Shown in pieces: positions 8,726-15,799 of a stretch of 41,919 nt of DNA (position 1 is the stretch's first letter; each line of letters opens with the position of its first letter). A program made the position numbers and the translations under genes. The notes under the pieces are model-generated. The model had not been told where the DNA came from and searched no databases. It saw only the letters and a list, made by a program, of their open reading frames with translations. The stretch spans positions 1 to 41,919 of the forward strand of contig JASHRN010000021.1 of NCBI GenBank assembly GCA_030037335.1. The letters run 5' to 3'. This stretch comes from Candidatus Acidiferrales bacterium (GTDB taxonomy: Bacteria > Acidobacteriota > Terriglobia > Acidiferrales > UBA7541).

Positions 8726-10066
8726 ATGAAGCCCGCCCGGATCATGTTACTTGCAACCCTCGGGGTCGTGCTTGTTTTCACATTGACCAGCGACGCCCAG
8801 CAACCCGTTTCTCTCAATACACAATTACTGAAGGCTGCACAAAGGGGCGATGTCGCGCGGATTCGGACACTGCTTGACGAAGGCGCTGACATGATCGATC
8901 CGGCGCTGCTCGCTGCATCAATGCAGGGCAAAGCCGGTGCCGTCAAGCTGCTGCTCGACCGGGGCGCTAACATCGCGGCGCATGACTACAATGGCGATAC
9001 TGCGCTGCTGCTCGCGGCCGGCTATCCGCAAAATGACACTCTAAGTATGCTGATTGATCGCGGGGCAAATATTCAGGCGAAAGACAAACAGGGGGACACA
9101 GCGTTGACGAAAGCCGCGCGTCAAGGCAATGCCGCCGCCATTACCATCCTGCTAAGCCGGGGAGCATTCACCGTCAAGGAGGAGCAAGAAGCTTTGTTCA
9201 AGGCGGCGGATAGTGAGCCGATGATGATTGACGTGGAAATGCCTCCGGGCGGCATTCCTCCGGACCCCAATCAAGACCGGCCGATGCCGCCGGGCTTACC
9301 TTCACCTAACAATCAAAATGAGGCAGCGCAGCCCGCACCTTCGTATGCTCCGCCAGATTACGCTGGTACCGTAAAAGCTTTGCTCGAAGGCTCGGGCCTG
9401 AGCGTCGACCTGCCTTACGACGATTACGGCGGCGAAACCCTGCTTATTCATGCCGCATCGTTCGGCCAAACGCGCACGGTAAAGATGCTCCTTGATATGG
9501 GAGCGAAAGTCGATGCGACAGATAAAGGTGGCGGCACTGCGCTGCTCGCGGCGGCTTGCGAGTGCGCCGCTATCGATATGCCGGACACATTGGAATCCAT
9601 GCAGCTGCTCTTGAGCGCCGGCGCAAACGTCGAGTCGAGAACAAAGGCCGGCGATACCCCATTAATGGCAGCCGCAGGCTGGGGTCGAGCGGACAATGTG
9701 AAGCTGCTGTTGAACCACGGAGCGAAGATTGATGCGCGGGATAATCACGGCGATACTGCCCTGACGTTGGCCGCTGGTATCGGCTACGGAGCGCCCCTAG
9801 AAACAGTGAGGCTACTGGTGGAACGCGGCGCAAACGTCAACGTGAGAAACCAAGATGGGAATTCGCCTCTCCTGCTGGCTGCTTCCGTTCCCTACTACAA
9901 CAACGGAGAGCCTGATAATAGTGAAATGGTGCGCTTGCTGCTTGCTCACGGCGCTGATCCACGAGTGGCGAATCGCAAGGGTCAAACTGCAGTTTTCCTG
10001 GCAAAACAAAGTGGTGAGGTTGCGGTGGCTAACCTTCTACAAAAATCTCTCGCGAAATTTCGATGA
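8726..10066 (+). CDS. Secreted ankyrin-repeat protein
   Basis: A 446-residue protein with a signal peptide (KPARIMLLATLGVVLVFT, cleavage near SDA-QQ) followed by about nine ankyrin repeats. The diagnostic pattern is repeated many times, for example KLLLDRGANIAAHDYNGDTA, MLIDRGANIQAKDKQGDTAL and LLNHGAKIDARDNHGDTAL. A Pro-rich linker (about residues 170-215, PPGGIPPDPNQDRPMPPG) splits the array into a short and a long block. Ankyrin arrays bind proteins; no catalytic domain is present, so no partner or process can be named. The gene is the only one between tRNA-Ala and a degenerate copy of the tRNA 3' end, which suggests it arrived as a small insertion. No integrase accompanies it. Confidence 0.9.
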   Translation: MKPARIMLLATLGVVLVFTLTSDAQQPVSLNTQLLKAAQRGDVARIRTLLDEGADMIDPALLAASMQGKAGAVKLLLDRGANIAAHDYNGDTALLLAAGYPQNDTLSMLIDRGANIQAKDKQGDTALTKAARQGNAAAITILLSRGAFTVKEEQEALFKAADSEPMMIDVEMPPGGIPPDPNQDRPMPPGLPSPNNQNEAAQPAPSYAPPDYAGTVKALLEGSGLSVDLPYDDYGGETLLIHAASFGQTRTVKMLLDMGAKVDATDKGGGTALLAAACECAAIDMPDTLESMQLLLSAGANVESRTKAGDTPLMAAAGWGRADNVKLLLNHGAKIDARDNHGDTALTLAAGIGYGAPLETVRLLVERGANVNVRNQDGNSPLLLAASVPYYNNGEPDNSEMVRLLLAHGADPRVANRKGQTAVFLAKQSGEVAVANLLQKSLAKFR

Positions 10067-10090
10067 TCGATTAGTGGACGAGCCTATTGA

Positions 10091-10125
10091 GGTCGTCGGT
10101 GGTTCGAATTCCATCGGCTCCGCCA
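10091..10125 (+). repeat. Degenerate copy of the tRNA-Ala 3' end
   Basis: Bases 10101-10125 match the tRNA 3' end 8562-8586 at 23 of 25 positions, including the TTCGAAT loop, the acceptor strand CGGCTCC and the CCA. The mismatches are C to T in the T-stem and A to G at the discriminator position. A GAGGTCGT block precedes both copies, but here three extra bases break the T-arm. No 5' half of a tRNA is present, so this is not a functional tRNA. It resembles the outer att copy left by integration into a tRNA gene. Confidence 0.7.
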
Positions 10126-10145
10126 AAATCGCGCGACTCAGCCGA

Positions 10146-10532
10146 TTAAAACGCGGTCCTCTCGCGCACGATTCCGTCGATTGCCGAAAGTAGCTCGCGT
10201 GCCAACCCTTGGGTCTTGGAGACGTAGGCTCGCGCTCCGGCCTCAAGCGCCTTCAACCGCATCTCGCGTTCTTCATAACGGCTGAGAATCAGAACTTCAG
10301 CGCTAGGCGTGTCCTTGCGGATCAGCGGCACGGCCTCTAGCCCGCTCGAGCCCGGCATGCTAATGTCCAGCACCACCACATCGGGCCGCAAAGCGCGAGC
10401 TTTTTCAACGGCATCGGCACTGTTCACAGCCTCGCCGCAAACTTCCCAGCCTGGACGCGATTCCAGCAGCGAGCGCAGCCCACCCCGCATAACATCATGA
10501 TCATCCACAAGCAGTATCCGCAAAGGTACCAA
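10146..10532 (-). CDS. Stand-alone response-regulator receiver protein
   Basis: A single receiver (REC) domain of 128 residues, with no output domain. I chose the TTG at 10532 because GGGGAGG lies five bases upstream of it on the minus strand and RILLVDDHD begins right after; the frame itself is open to 10631. Acidic residues D10/D11, the phospho-acceptor D56 in VVVLDISMPG, S84 and K106 in AYVSKTQG are all in place, so it should be phosphorylated by a histidine kinase. The sequence is closest to NarL/FixJ-type receivers, whose HTH is missing here. No kinase is nearby. It is transcribed divergently from the sigma/anti-sigma pair. It may act as a phosphate sink or through protein contacts. Confidence 0.88.
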   Translation of the reverse strand: MVPLRILLVDDHDVMRGGLRSLLESRPGWEVCGEAVNSADAVEKARALRPDVVVLDISMPGSSGLEAVPLIRKDTPSAEVLILSRYEEREMRLKALEAGARAYVSKTQGLARELLSAIDGIVRERTAF

Positions 10533-10537
10533 GTGAA

Positions 10538-10544
10538 CCTCCCC
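10538..10544 (-). promoter_or_regulatory. Ribosome-binding site deciding the receiver start
   Basis: GGGGAGG on the minus strand, five bases before the TTG at 10532. It places the start well inside the open frame and gives a normal receiver N-terminus. Confidence 0.65.
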
Positions 10545-10815
10545 AGATTCACTATTGCCACTACCATCATATCCAGCCTTGATGCGAACGTGAGCGAACA
10601 GGAAATTGAGAACGGAATGCGCCTGTGCCATCGGACCGCTCTGGCTACCGGAGCGCCTACGTTAGTAGCTTCTGGCCCGTCTTGCCATACACTGTTCCCT
10701 TGAGTTTGCGGGTCACGGAGTCGGCAGGCAGAGACCTGGGTACCGAAAATGAGGCACTGCTGGTACGGAAGGCCTAGTGTCCTGGCAGGCGGAATTCTGA
10801 TATTCTTTAGGAACA

Positions 10816-10912
10816 GAAAGCGCCGATATGGTGTCTAACGAAGTAGACGCTTGCAATCCGTCGCTTTCAGGAGCGGCCGGAATCAGGCCGCAAAGGCCCG
10901 TAGCCCAAGGCT
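10816..10912 (+). ncRNA. Candidate structured 5' leader of the sigma-factor gene
   Basis: Several complementary arms follow each other. GAAAGCG (10816-10822) pairs with CGCTTTC (10862-10868) and encloses GTCTA (10833-10837)/TAGAC (10844-10848). Next comes GCGGCC (10873-10878)/GGCCGC (10886-10891), then AGCC (10902-10905)/GGCT (10909-10912). The last stem ends about 20 bases before the ATG at 10932, so folding could control translation. It does not fit a riboswitch class I know; a cyclic-di-GMP class I match was considered and fails. The remaining 10533-10815 part of this gap shows no gene. Confidence 0.45.
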
Positions 10913-10931
10913 GGGATAGGCGGCAAGCAAT

Positions 10932-11657
10932 ATGTCTGATTTAGCGCAGACTTTATCTTGGATTCAAGACGAGACCAGGCTCGTCAGCGAGCTACAAGCT
11001 GGCTCTGACACCGCCTTTGACTGGCTCGTGACCTATTACCATGCCTCTGTTTATAACGTCATTTATGGGATTCTTTCGGATCGTGTGGATGCGGCGGATG
11101 TGACCCAGGAGGTCTTTTTGAAGGCTTTCCGAGGCATAGGCGGCTTTCGCCAGGGAAGTTCATTGAAAACCTGGCTATATCGCATCGCCGTTCGTGAATC
11201 GCTGAATCATCGGCGCTGGTGGCATCGTCACTGTCGTAACGAGATTTCGATCGATGCCTCGCTGCGTGAGACCGGGGACGCAATCCAAATTGAAGACCTC
11301 GCCGCCACTCCTTTCGAAACCCTTGCAGCGCACGAAACCCAAGCGGCGGTCCATAAGGCATTGTCCCAATTGCCGGAGTCATTTCGTAGCGCTGTGATTC
11401 TCCGCGATCTCGAAGGCCTTTCGTATGAAGAGGTCGCCGAGGTGCTCGAAACGTCCGTTGCCACCGTTAAGACTCGCATCCTGCGCGGTCGCCGCACTCT
11501 ACGGAAGCTTTTGGAACCATTCCTGCACGCTCCGTCCGCACCAACTATTCTTCGGCCATCTGTCCAGGCCACAGACATTGCGAATCAGCCAGTCTCTGCC
11601 AGTCTGAGTTCGTTTGGCTCAGTGCTGCTCAGTGAAGAACGCGGAGGCATTCAATGA
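10932..11657 (+). CDS. RNA polymerase sigma factor, ECF (sigma-70 family)
   Basis: A 241-residue group 4 (ECF) sigma factor. Region 2 runs from about residue 22 to 95 and includes the -10-recognition and core-binding helices (DVTQEVFLKAFRGIGGFRQG, then LKTWLYRIA). Region 4 (about 135-195) contains the -35-binding HTH (LPESFRSAVILRDLEGLSYEEVAEVLETS, here shown in parts: LPESFRSAVILRDL and YEEVAEVLETSVATVKTR). A 45-residue tail after the HTH is longer than usual and has no recognised motif. The stop overlaps the start of the anti-sigma gene (ATGA), the standard arrangement. The stimulus cannot be read from sequence. A folded leader precedes the gene. Confidence 0.93.
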   Translation: MSDLAQTLSWIQDETRLVSELQAGSDTAFDWLVTYYHASVYNVIYGILSDRVDAADVTQEVFLKAFRGIGGFRQGSSLKTWLYRIAVRESLNHRRWWHRHCRNEISIDASLRETGDAIQIEDLAATPFETLAAHETQAAVHKALSQLPESFRSAVILRDLEGLSYEEVAEVLETSVATVKTRILRGRRTLRKLLEPFLHAPSAPTILRPSVQATDIANQPVSASLSSFGSVLLSEERGGIQ

Positions 11658-12337
11658 CTTGCCGCGAAGTAGGGCGTCACCTGCCGGGTTACCTGGATGG
11701 AGCTATGTCGGCCCAACGTCATGCAGTCGTGCACGCGCATCTGAGCGACTGTTCGTCGTGCCGGGCGGACTTGGAGGCATACGGTCGTCTGTCCCGCGTC
11801 CTTGCCGAGGCAATTCCCGTTGCGCCACCTAAGGATTTGGCAACGCGCATTCGCGTACAGGCTTCACGTGCGCAGTATCTGCCGTCGCACCGCTTCTGGG
11901 GACGTGCTTCTGTCTTCTTCGATAATATTCTGCGTCCGCTTGCTGTTCCCGCGACGGGCGGATTGCTTACGGCCGCCTTCGCCTTCGTTTTTCTGGTGCA
12001 AAGCTTGATTGTCGGCATTCCGATGGGGAACATTCCGAATGATTTGCCTACGGAGCTGATGCAGCCTGCCCAGTTGGAGAGCCTCGCTCCATTTCCTGCT
12101 CCTGGTATTATTGCCGGCGGTTCCGGTTCTAGCGTGCTGATGGTTGAGGCCACGCTGAATGCGCAGGGGAATGTAGCTGGTTACAAAATACTCTCCGGCC
12201 CAACCGACGCCACGGTTCGGCACCAGATCGACGAAATTCTCATTTTCTCCCGTTTCCTGCCGGAGCTGACCTTTGGACGCCCCACGGCAGGTGGACGCGT
12301 GGTTATCAGTTTCAGCGAAGTGCACGTTCGCGGCTGA
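11654..12337 (+). CDS. Membrane anti-sigma factor with zinc finger and TonB-like C-terminal domain
   Basis: A 227-residue partner of the upstream ECF sigma factor. The N-terminus is a zf-HC2 anti-sigma domain with C3 and the H29-x3-C33-x2-C36 motif (HLSDCSSC). One transmembrane helix follows (about residues 98-122, GGLLTAAFAFVFLVQSLIVG). The outside part (about 145-227) reads like a TonB C-terminal domain (VEATLNAQGNVAGYKILSG ... RFLPELTFGRP ... GRVVISF). In the usual scheme the zinc domain holds the sigma factor at the membrane and the outer domain senses the signal. The TonB-like sensor end is uncommon among anti-sigma factors. Translation is coupled to the sigma gene. Confidence 0.85.
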   Translation: MTCREVGRHLPGYLDGAMSAQRHAVVHAHLSDCSSCRADLEAYGRLSRVLAEAIPVAPPKDLATRIRVQASRAQYLPSHRFWGRASVFFDNILRPLAVPATGGLLTAAFAFVFLVQSLIVGIPMGNIPNDLPTELMQPAQLESLAPFPAPGIIAGGSGSSVLMVEATLNAQGNVAGYKILSGPTDATVRHQIDEILIFSRFLPELTFGRPTAGGRVVISFSEVHVRG

Positions 12338-12391
12338 GCCTGTTCTTTTTCAAATTCCAGCGAATATCGAGTCCCGCAGTTCCCCCGTTTC

Positions 12392-12420
12392 TTGACTCAT
12401 TCCACCGCGCTCGCTAAAGT
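12392..12420 (+). promoter_or_regulatory. Predicted sigma-70 type promoter
   Basis: TTGACT (12392-12397) and TAAAGT (12415-12420) are separated by 17 bases, close to the housekeeping consensus. It lies 85 bases upstream of the next gene and would start the cluster running from 12505 onwards, independently of the sigma/anti-sigma operon. Confidence 0.5.
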
Positions 12421-12504
12421 GGTATTTCATCCAAGCCCTCAGATAAATCTTGTGCGCAGCGGCCTTGGTCAAAAAACTCTGCGCAGGAGGCGGCGAACAT
12501 CAGA

Positions 12505-14073
12505 ATGAGTGTGCAGGGCAGGCGTTATTTTCTTCCGCTTGGCTTGGCCATAGGATTCTTATGCCTTGGCATCGGATTCGATCCCAGCCAGGCTTTTGCG
12601 CAACAGGGCGCTCAGGCGATTTCCGTGCAGACCAATCAGCAGGTCTTCGCGGTCATGTGCGCGCTGGACGCTTCGGGATTCGACGCCAACGCGCCCACGC
12701 TCGATATCTATCCTTTGCACGCCGCACTCCGTGAACGCCTTCTCGAATTGAACGGGCCTGCCACGATCGCCATGCGTCGGTTTTATCAGAAGCATCAGTT
12801 CGTGAATTCTGACGAGACTCTTTCGCCCTTCCTCTCGTTCGCATTGGTCATCGGAGGGCCGCCGGATTTTTCTTTTGTGGTTTCGCGCAGAGATATTCCA
12901 CCTGCCGTGACTTCCATCGATGATTTTGGCCCCGTTCTCCAAAGTTTCTATGCGGAAGCTCACCTCGACCGCGAATGGTCCGCCGTTTTCCCCGAGACGA
13001 ACGCCCAGGTTGCTCGCTTAACCGAACTGATGCGCCAGCTCGTTTTTCAGACGACAGGCTATCTCCGGGAGCTGATGACCCCTGCTGCCGACCGCACATT
13101 CACTGTTTACGTCGAGCCGCTTGTCGGAAATCGTATCGACTTTCGCAACATCGGCGATCATTACGCGATGATCGTCGGTCCCGGACCCGAGCTACCGCTG
13201 GACAGCATCCGCCACGGCTTTCTGCACTTCCTCTTGGACCCGTTGACACTCAAGTACCAGCAGGTCATTTCCACCCGCCGGGCGCTCCTCGATGTGGCTG
13301 CGCGGGCGCCGCAGCTTCCTCCTACCTACCAGGATGACTTTGTAGGCCTTTTCGATGAATGCCTTGTCCGCGCTGCTGAGCTTCGGCTCGAAAAGTTGCC
13401 GCCAGATCGCGTTGAGTCCGTTCTGCATCAGAACGACCGCACCGGCTTCATCCTCGTTCGCCCGCTCTATCAGCAACTCATGATTTTTGAGAAAGCGGAG
13501 CCTTCCATGTCGCTTTACTTTCCGAGCCTCGTGCAAGGAATCAGCGTTTCCGAAGAGCAGCAGCGGCTCGTGAATTTCCAATTCGCGGCAGCATCCGAAC
13601 AGGTTGCGCCCGGCGGGTTGTCCGGCGAAGCGGAGGAAAGCGCATCGGATTTAGCTCTTCAGCAGCAGTTCAGCCAGGGAGACCGCGAGATCGCCATGCA
13701 GGATGGCAAAGGCGCCGACGTGACGTTCAGTTCTATTCTCAAAGAGCATCCGAACTTTCCGCGCGCTCTTTACGGATTGGCGATTGCCTCGGTTCTTGAA
13801 GGGCAGGGCCAGAAAGCGGAAACTCTGTTTGAACAGATCGTTCAGTTGCCTGTAAACTCTTCCGGCAGCGCGCCCATCCCCACTCCGGACATTCTGGCGT
13901 GGTCGCATGTTTATTTGGGGCGCATCAACGATCTTCGCGGCGATCGCCTGCAGGCGCAGGGCCAATATCGCGCCGCGCTCTCTGTGTCCGGCGCTCCCGA
14001 ACAGGCCCGCGTCGCCGCTCAGGGAGGACTCAATGCGCCTTACGCTCCGCCAGCAAAAGGGACTCAGCAATGA
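12505..14073 (+). CDS. Secreted protein with HxxxH segment and C-terminal TPR-like repeats
   Basis: A 522-residue protein with a signal peptide (residues 1-32, RYFLPLGLAIGFLCLGIGF, ending QAFA). Residues 40-290 form a globular domain of unknown function. It contains IRHGFLHFLLDPL around residues 238-250, which resembles the zinc helix of gluzincin peptidases, but the catalytic glutamate of HExxH is replaced by Gly. Residues of about 385-515 look like TPR or Sel1-type helical repeats (FPRALYGLAIASVLEGQGQK, VYLGRINDLRGDRLQAQGQY). I recall similar proteins in Acidobacteria but cannot give a function. It heads a run of co-directional genes; the next one starts 19 bases after its stop. Confidence 0.8.
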   Translation: MSVQGRRYFLPLGLAIGFLCLGIGFDPSQAFAQQGAQAISVQTNQQVFAVMCALDASGFDANAPTLDIYPLHAALRERLLELNGPATIAMRRFYQKHQFVNSDETLSPFLSFALVIGGPPDFSFVVSRRDIPPAVTSIDDFGPVLQSFYAEAHLDREWSAVFPETNAQVARLTELMRQLVFQTTGYLRELMTPAADRTFTVYVEPLVGNRIDFRNIGDHYAMIVGPGPELPLDSIRHGFLHFLLDPLTLKYQQVISTRRALLDVAARAPQLPPTYQDDFVGLFDECLVRAAELRLEKLPPDRVESVLHQNDRTGFILVRPLYQQLMIFEKAEPSMSLYFPSLVQGISVSEEQQRLVNFQFAAASEQVAPGGLSGEAEESASDLALQQQFSQGDREIAMQDGKGADVTFSSILKEHPNFPRALYGLAIASVLEGQGQKAETLFEQIVQLPVNSSGSAPIPTPDILAWSHVYLGRINDLRGDRLQAQGQYRAALSVSGAPEQARVAAQGGLNAPYAPPAKGTQQ

Positions 14074-14081
14074 AATCGAAA

Positions 14082-14087
14082 AAGGAG
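14082..14087 (+). promoter_or_regulatory. Ribosome-binding site fixing the TPR protein start
   Basis: AAGGAG lies five bases upstream of the ATG at 14093 and supports this start over the earlier in-frame starts that overlap the preceding gene. Confidence 0.7.
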
Positions 14088-14092
14088 ATGTT

Positions 14093-14980
14093 ATGAATCG
14101 TCGTTCACGTCTGAAAACACTGATTCTGTCCGCTGCTGCTCTTCTGATGGTTGCCCCCGTTTTCGCTCAGGGACAACAAAGTCAGCAGGGAACTCAGCAG
14201 CAATCGCAGCAGCAGACAAATCCCCCGCAGCAGACACAGAAACCTTCGCTCGCTAATCCGCAGCAAAATGCTGCCGCCCCGCCGCCGGTGAATCCCAAAG
14301 AGGAAGCCGCATACAAGGCATTCTTTGACATGAAGCCATCCGGTGCCGCCGATTATCAGAACGAAATTCAGGCCGGCGAGAAATTTCTCGCAGATTATCC
14401 GCAAAGCCGGTATCGCGAAGCCGTCTACGGACGGTTAGCCGATGCCTATTTCAACACCAAGCAGGTAGAAAAAATGTGCGATGCCGCCGATAAGGCCCTC
14501 GCGATCAATCCCGACGATGTGTTGCTGCTGACGCAGGTTGGTTGGATGATTCCGCATGCCAGCCCCGATACTCCGAATTACGATCAGGACTTGACGAAGG
14601 CCGAGCAGTATGAAAAACATTCGCTCGAGCTCCTGAATTCCATGAACAAGCCTGCGAACCTAAGCCAGGATCAGTTCGACCAGAGCAAAAAGGCCGCGCT
14701 CTCGCAAGCTCATAGCGGTTTGGGCCTGGTTTATTTCCGCGAGAAGAAATACGAGTTATCCTCCGCGGAGATGGCCGAGGCCACCACCGTTGCCTCGGAC
14801 TCCGATCCGACCGACTATCTCATCCTCGGAGTGGACGACGAAACTCTCCAGAAGTACCCCGATGCCGTCAAGGCCTATGACACCTGTGCGCAAATGCCCT
14901 GGGCGCTCCAGGATCGCTGCAAGCAGGGCTCCGTCGAGGCAAAATCGAAGGAAGGAGCTGCGCCGCCGCACAAGCCCTGA
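14093..14980 (+). CDS. Secreted TPR-repeat protein
   Basis: A 295-residue exported protein. The frame is open from 13907, but a strong AAGGAG five bases before the ATG at 14093 and a clean signal peptide (RLKTLILSAAALLMVAPVFA) settle the start. A Gln-rich linker (residues 24-50) follows the signal peptide and is probably disordered. Tetratricopeptide-like repeats occupy about residues 60-275 (YREAVYGRLADAYFNTKQVE, SGLGLVYFREKKYELSSAEM, DAVKAYDTCAQMP). TPR arrays bind proteins; nothing here is catalytic. It lies 13 bases before the RNase III gene and 19 bases after the previous secreted protein, so it is likely in the same operon. Confidence 0.85.
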   Translation: MNRRSRLKTLILSAAALLMVAPVFAQGQQSQQGTQQQSQQQTNPPQQTQKPSLANPQQNAAAPPPVNPKEEAAYKAFFDMKPSGAADYQNEIQAGEKFLADYPQSRYREAVYGRLADAYFNTKQVEKMCDAADKALAINPDDVLLLTQVGWMIPHASPDTPNYDQDLTKAEQYEKHSLELLNSMNKPANLSQDQFDQSKKAALSQAHSGLGLVYFREKKYELSSAEMAEATTVASDSDPTDYLILGVDDETLQKYPDAVKAYDTCAQMPWALQDRCKQGSVEAKSKEGAAPPHKP

Positions 14981-14993
14981 CGCGCTAAGGTGT

Positions 14994-15740
14994 ATGGAAG
15001 ACTCCGAACGAGAGCAGCTCGAAAAGACCCTCGGCCACCGGTTTACCAATATCCATTTTCTCGAGAGGGCTCTTACTCATTGTTCTCACGCGCATAACTC
15101 AAGCACGCCGCACAACGAGAGGCTCGAATTCCTGGGCGACAGCGTCCTCGGCTTGACCGTCAGTCGAGCGCTCGTCGAAAGATTTCCCGACTGGAATGAA
15201 GGTCGGCTTTCCAAGGCGCGCGCGCGTCTGGTCAACGTTTCCAGCGCCGAGCACGCGGCTGGCCGTCTGAATCTGGGCCAGCATCTCCGCCTCGGCCCGG
15301 GCGAAGAGAAAACCGGAGGCCGGCAGAAGCAAAATCTCTTGGCCGACGCCTACGAGGCCGTCGTCGGGGCTATCTTCCGCGACGCCGGCTTCGATGCTGC
15401 TTCCGCTTTTATCGAACGCTCGCTGCTCGCGGATCCTGACGCGATCACCGAACTGCTCGCTGAGCCGGACCACAAATCCGCATTACAAGAGTGGCTCCAG
15501 AGCCGCGGACTTCGTCCTGCCGAATACCGCGTGGTCAGTGAATCCGGTCCTGAACACGCAAAAGTCTTTCGTGTTTCAGTTTGTGTGGAGGGTCGGCCGA
15601 TGGCTGAGGCCGAAGCGCGCAGCAAGAAGGCCGCTCAGCAAACTGCCGCGAGCATTGTTCTCCAGCAATTGCGTGAGGAAACAGCGCACTCGCTGCCGCC
15701 TAAAATCCGCAACAGTAGGGAAACACAAAGTGCTGGATGA
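14994..15740 (+). CDS. rnc: Ribonuclease III
   Basis: RNase III cuts double-stranded RNA during rRNA and mRNA processing. The 248-residue protein has the signature NERLEFLGDSVLGL (about residues 38-51), with the catalytic Glu and Asp, and the second acidic pair in LLADAYEAVVGAIF. The C-terminal double-stranded RNA-binding domain runs from about residue 160 to 235 (KSALQEWLQSRGL, then ARSKKAAQQTAASIVLQQL). The length is usual for the family. The frame is open from 14790, but the ATG at 14994 lies just after the previous stop and gives the expected N-terminus (EDSEREQLEKTLGHRF). Co-transcription with the TPR gene is likely. In many bacteria rnc neighbours lepB or era; that is not so here. Confidence 0.95.
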   Translation: MEDSEREQLEKTLGHRFTNIHFLERALTHCSHAHNSSTPHNERLEFLGDSVLGLTVSRALVERFPDWNEGRLSKARARLVNVSSAEHAAGRLNLGQHLRLGPGEEKTGGRQKQNLLADAYEAVVGAIFRDAGFDAASAFIERSLLADPDAITELLAEPDHKSALQEWLQSRGLRPAEYRVVSESGPEHAKVFRVSVCVEGRPMAEAEARSKKAAQQTAASIVLQQLREETAHSLPPKIRNSRETQSAG

Positions 15741-15799
15741 GGAATGCCTGCTGCGATCTTAGGCGTTGGAATCGGATTCTCCGCGAGGTAGCTTGAAGC

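Noticed and set aside
10091-10125. A second functional tRNA
   Set aside because: No acceptor 5' strand, D-arm or anticodon stem precedes it, and the T-stem is broken.
10816-10931. Cyclic-di-GMP class I riboswitch
   Set aside because: GCAAAG-like pieces are present, but the GGCAAACC segment, the tetraloop helix and the receptor pairing are missing; here GCAAAG only follows a separate GC hairpin.
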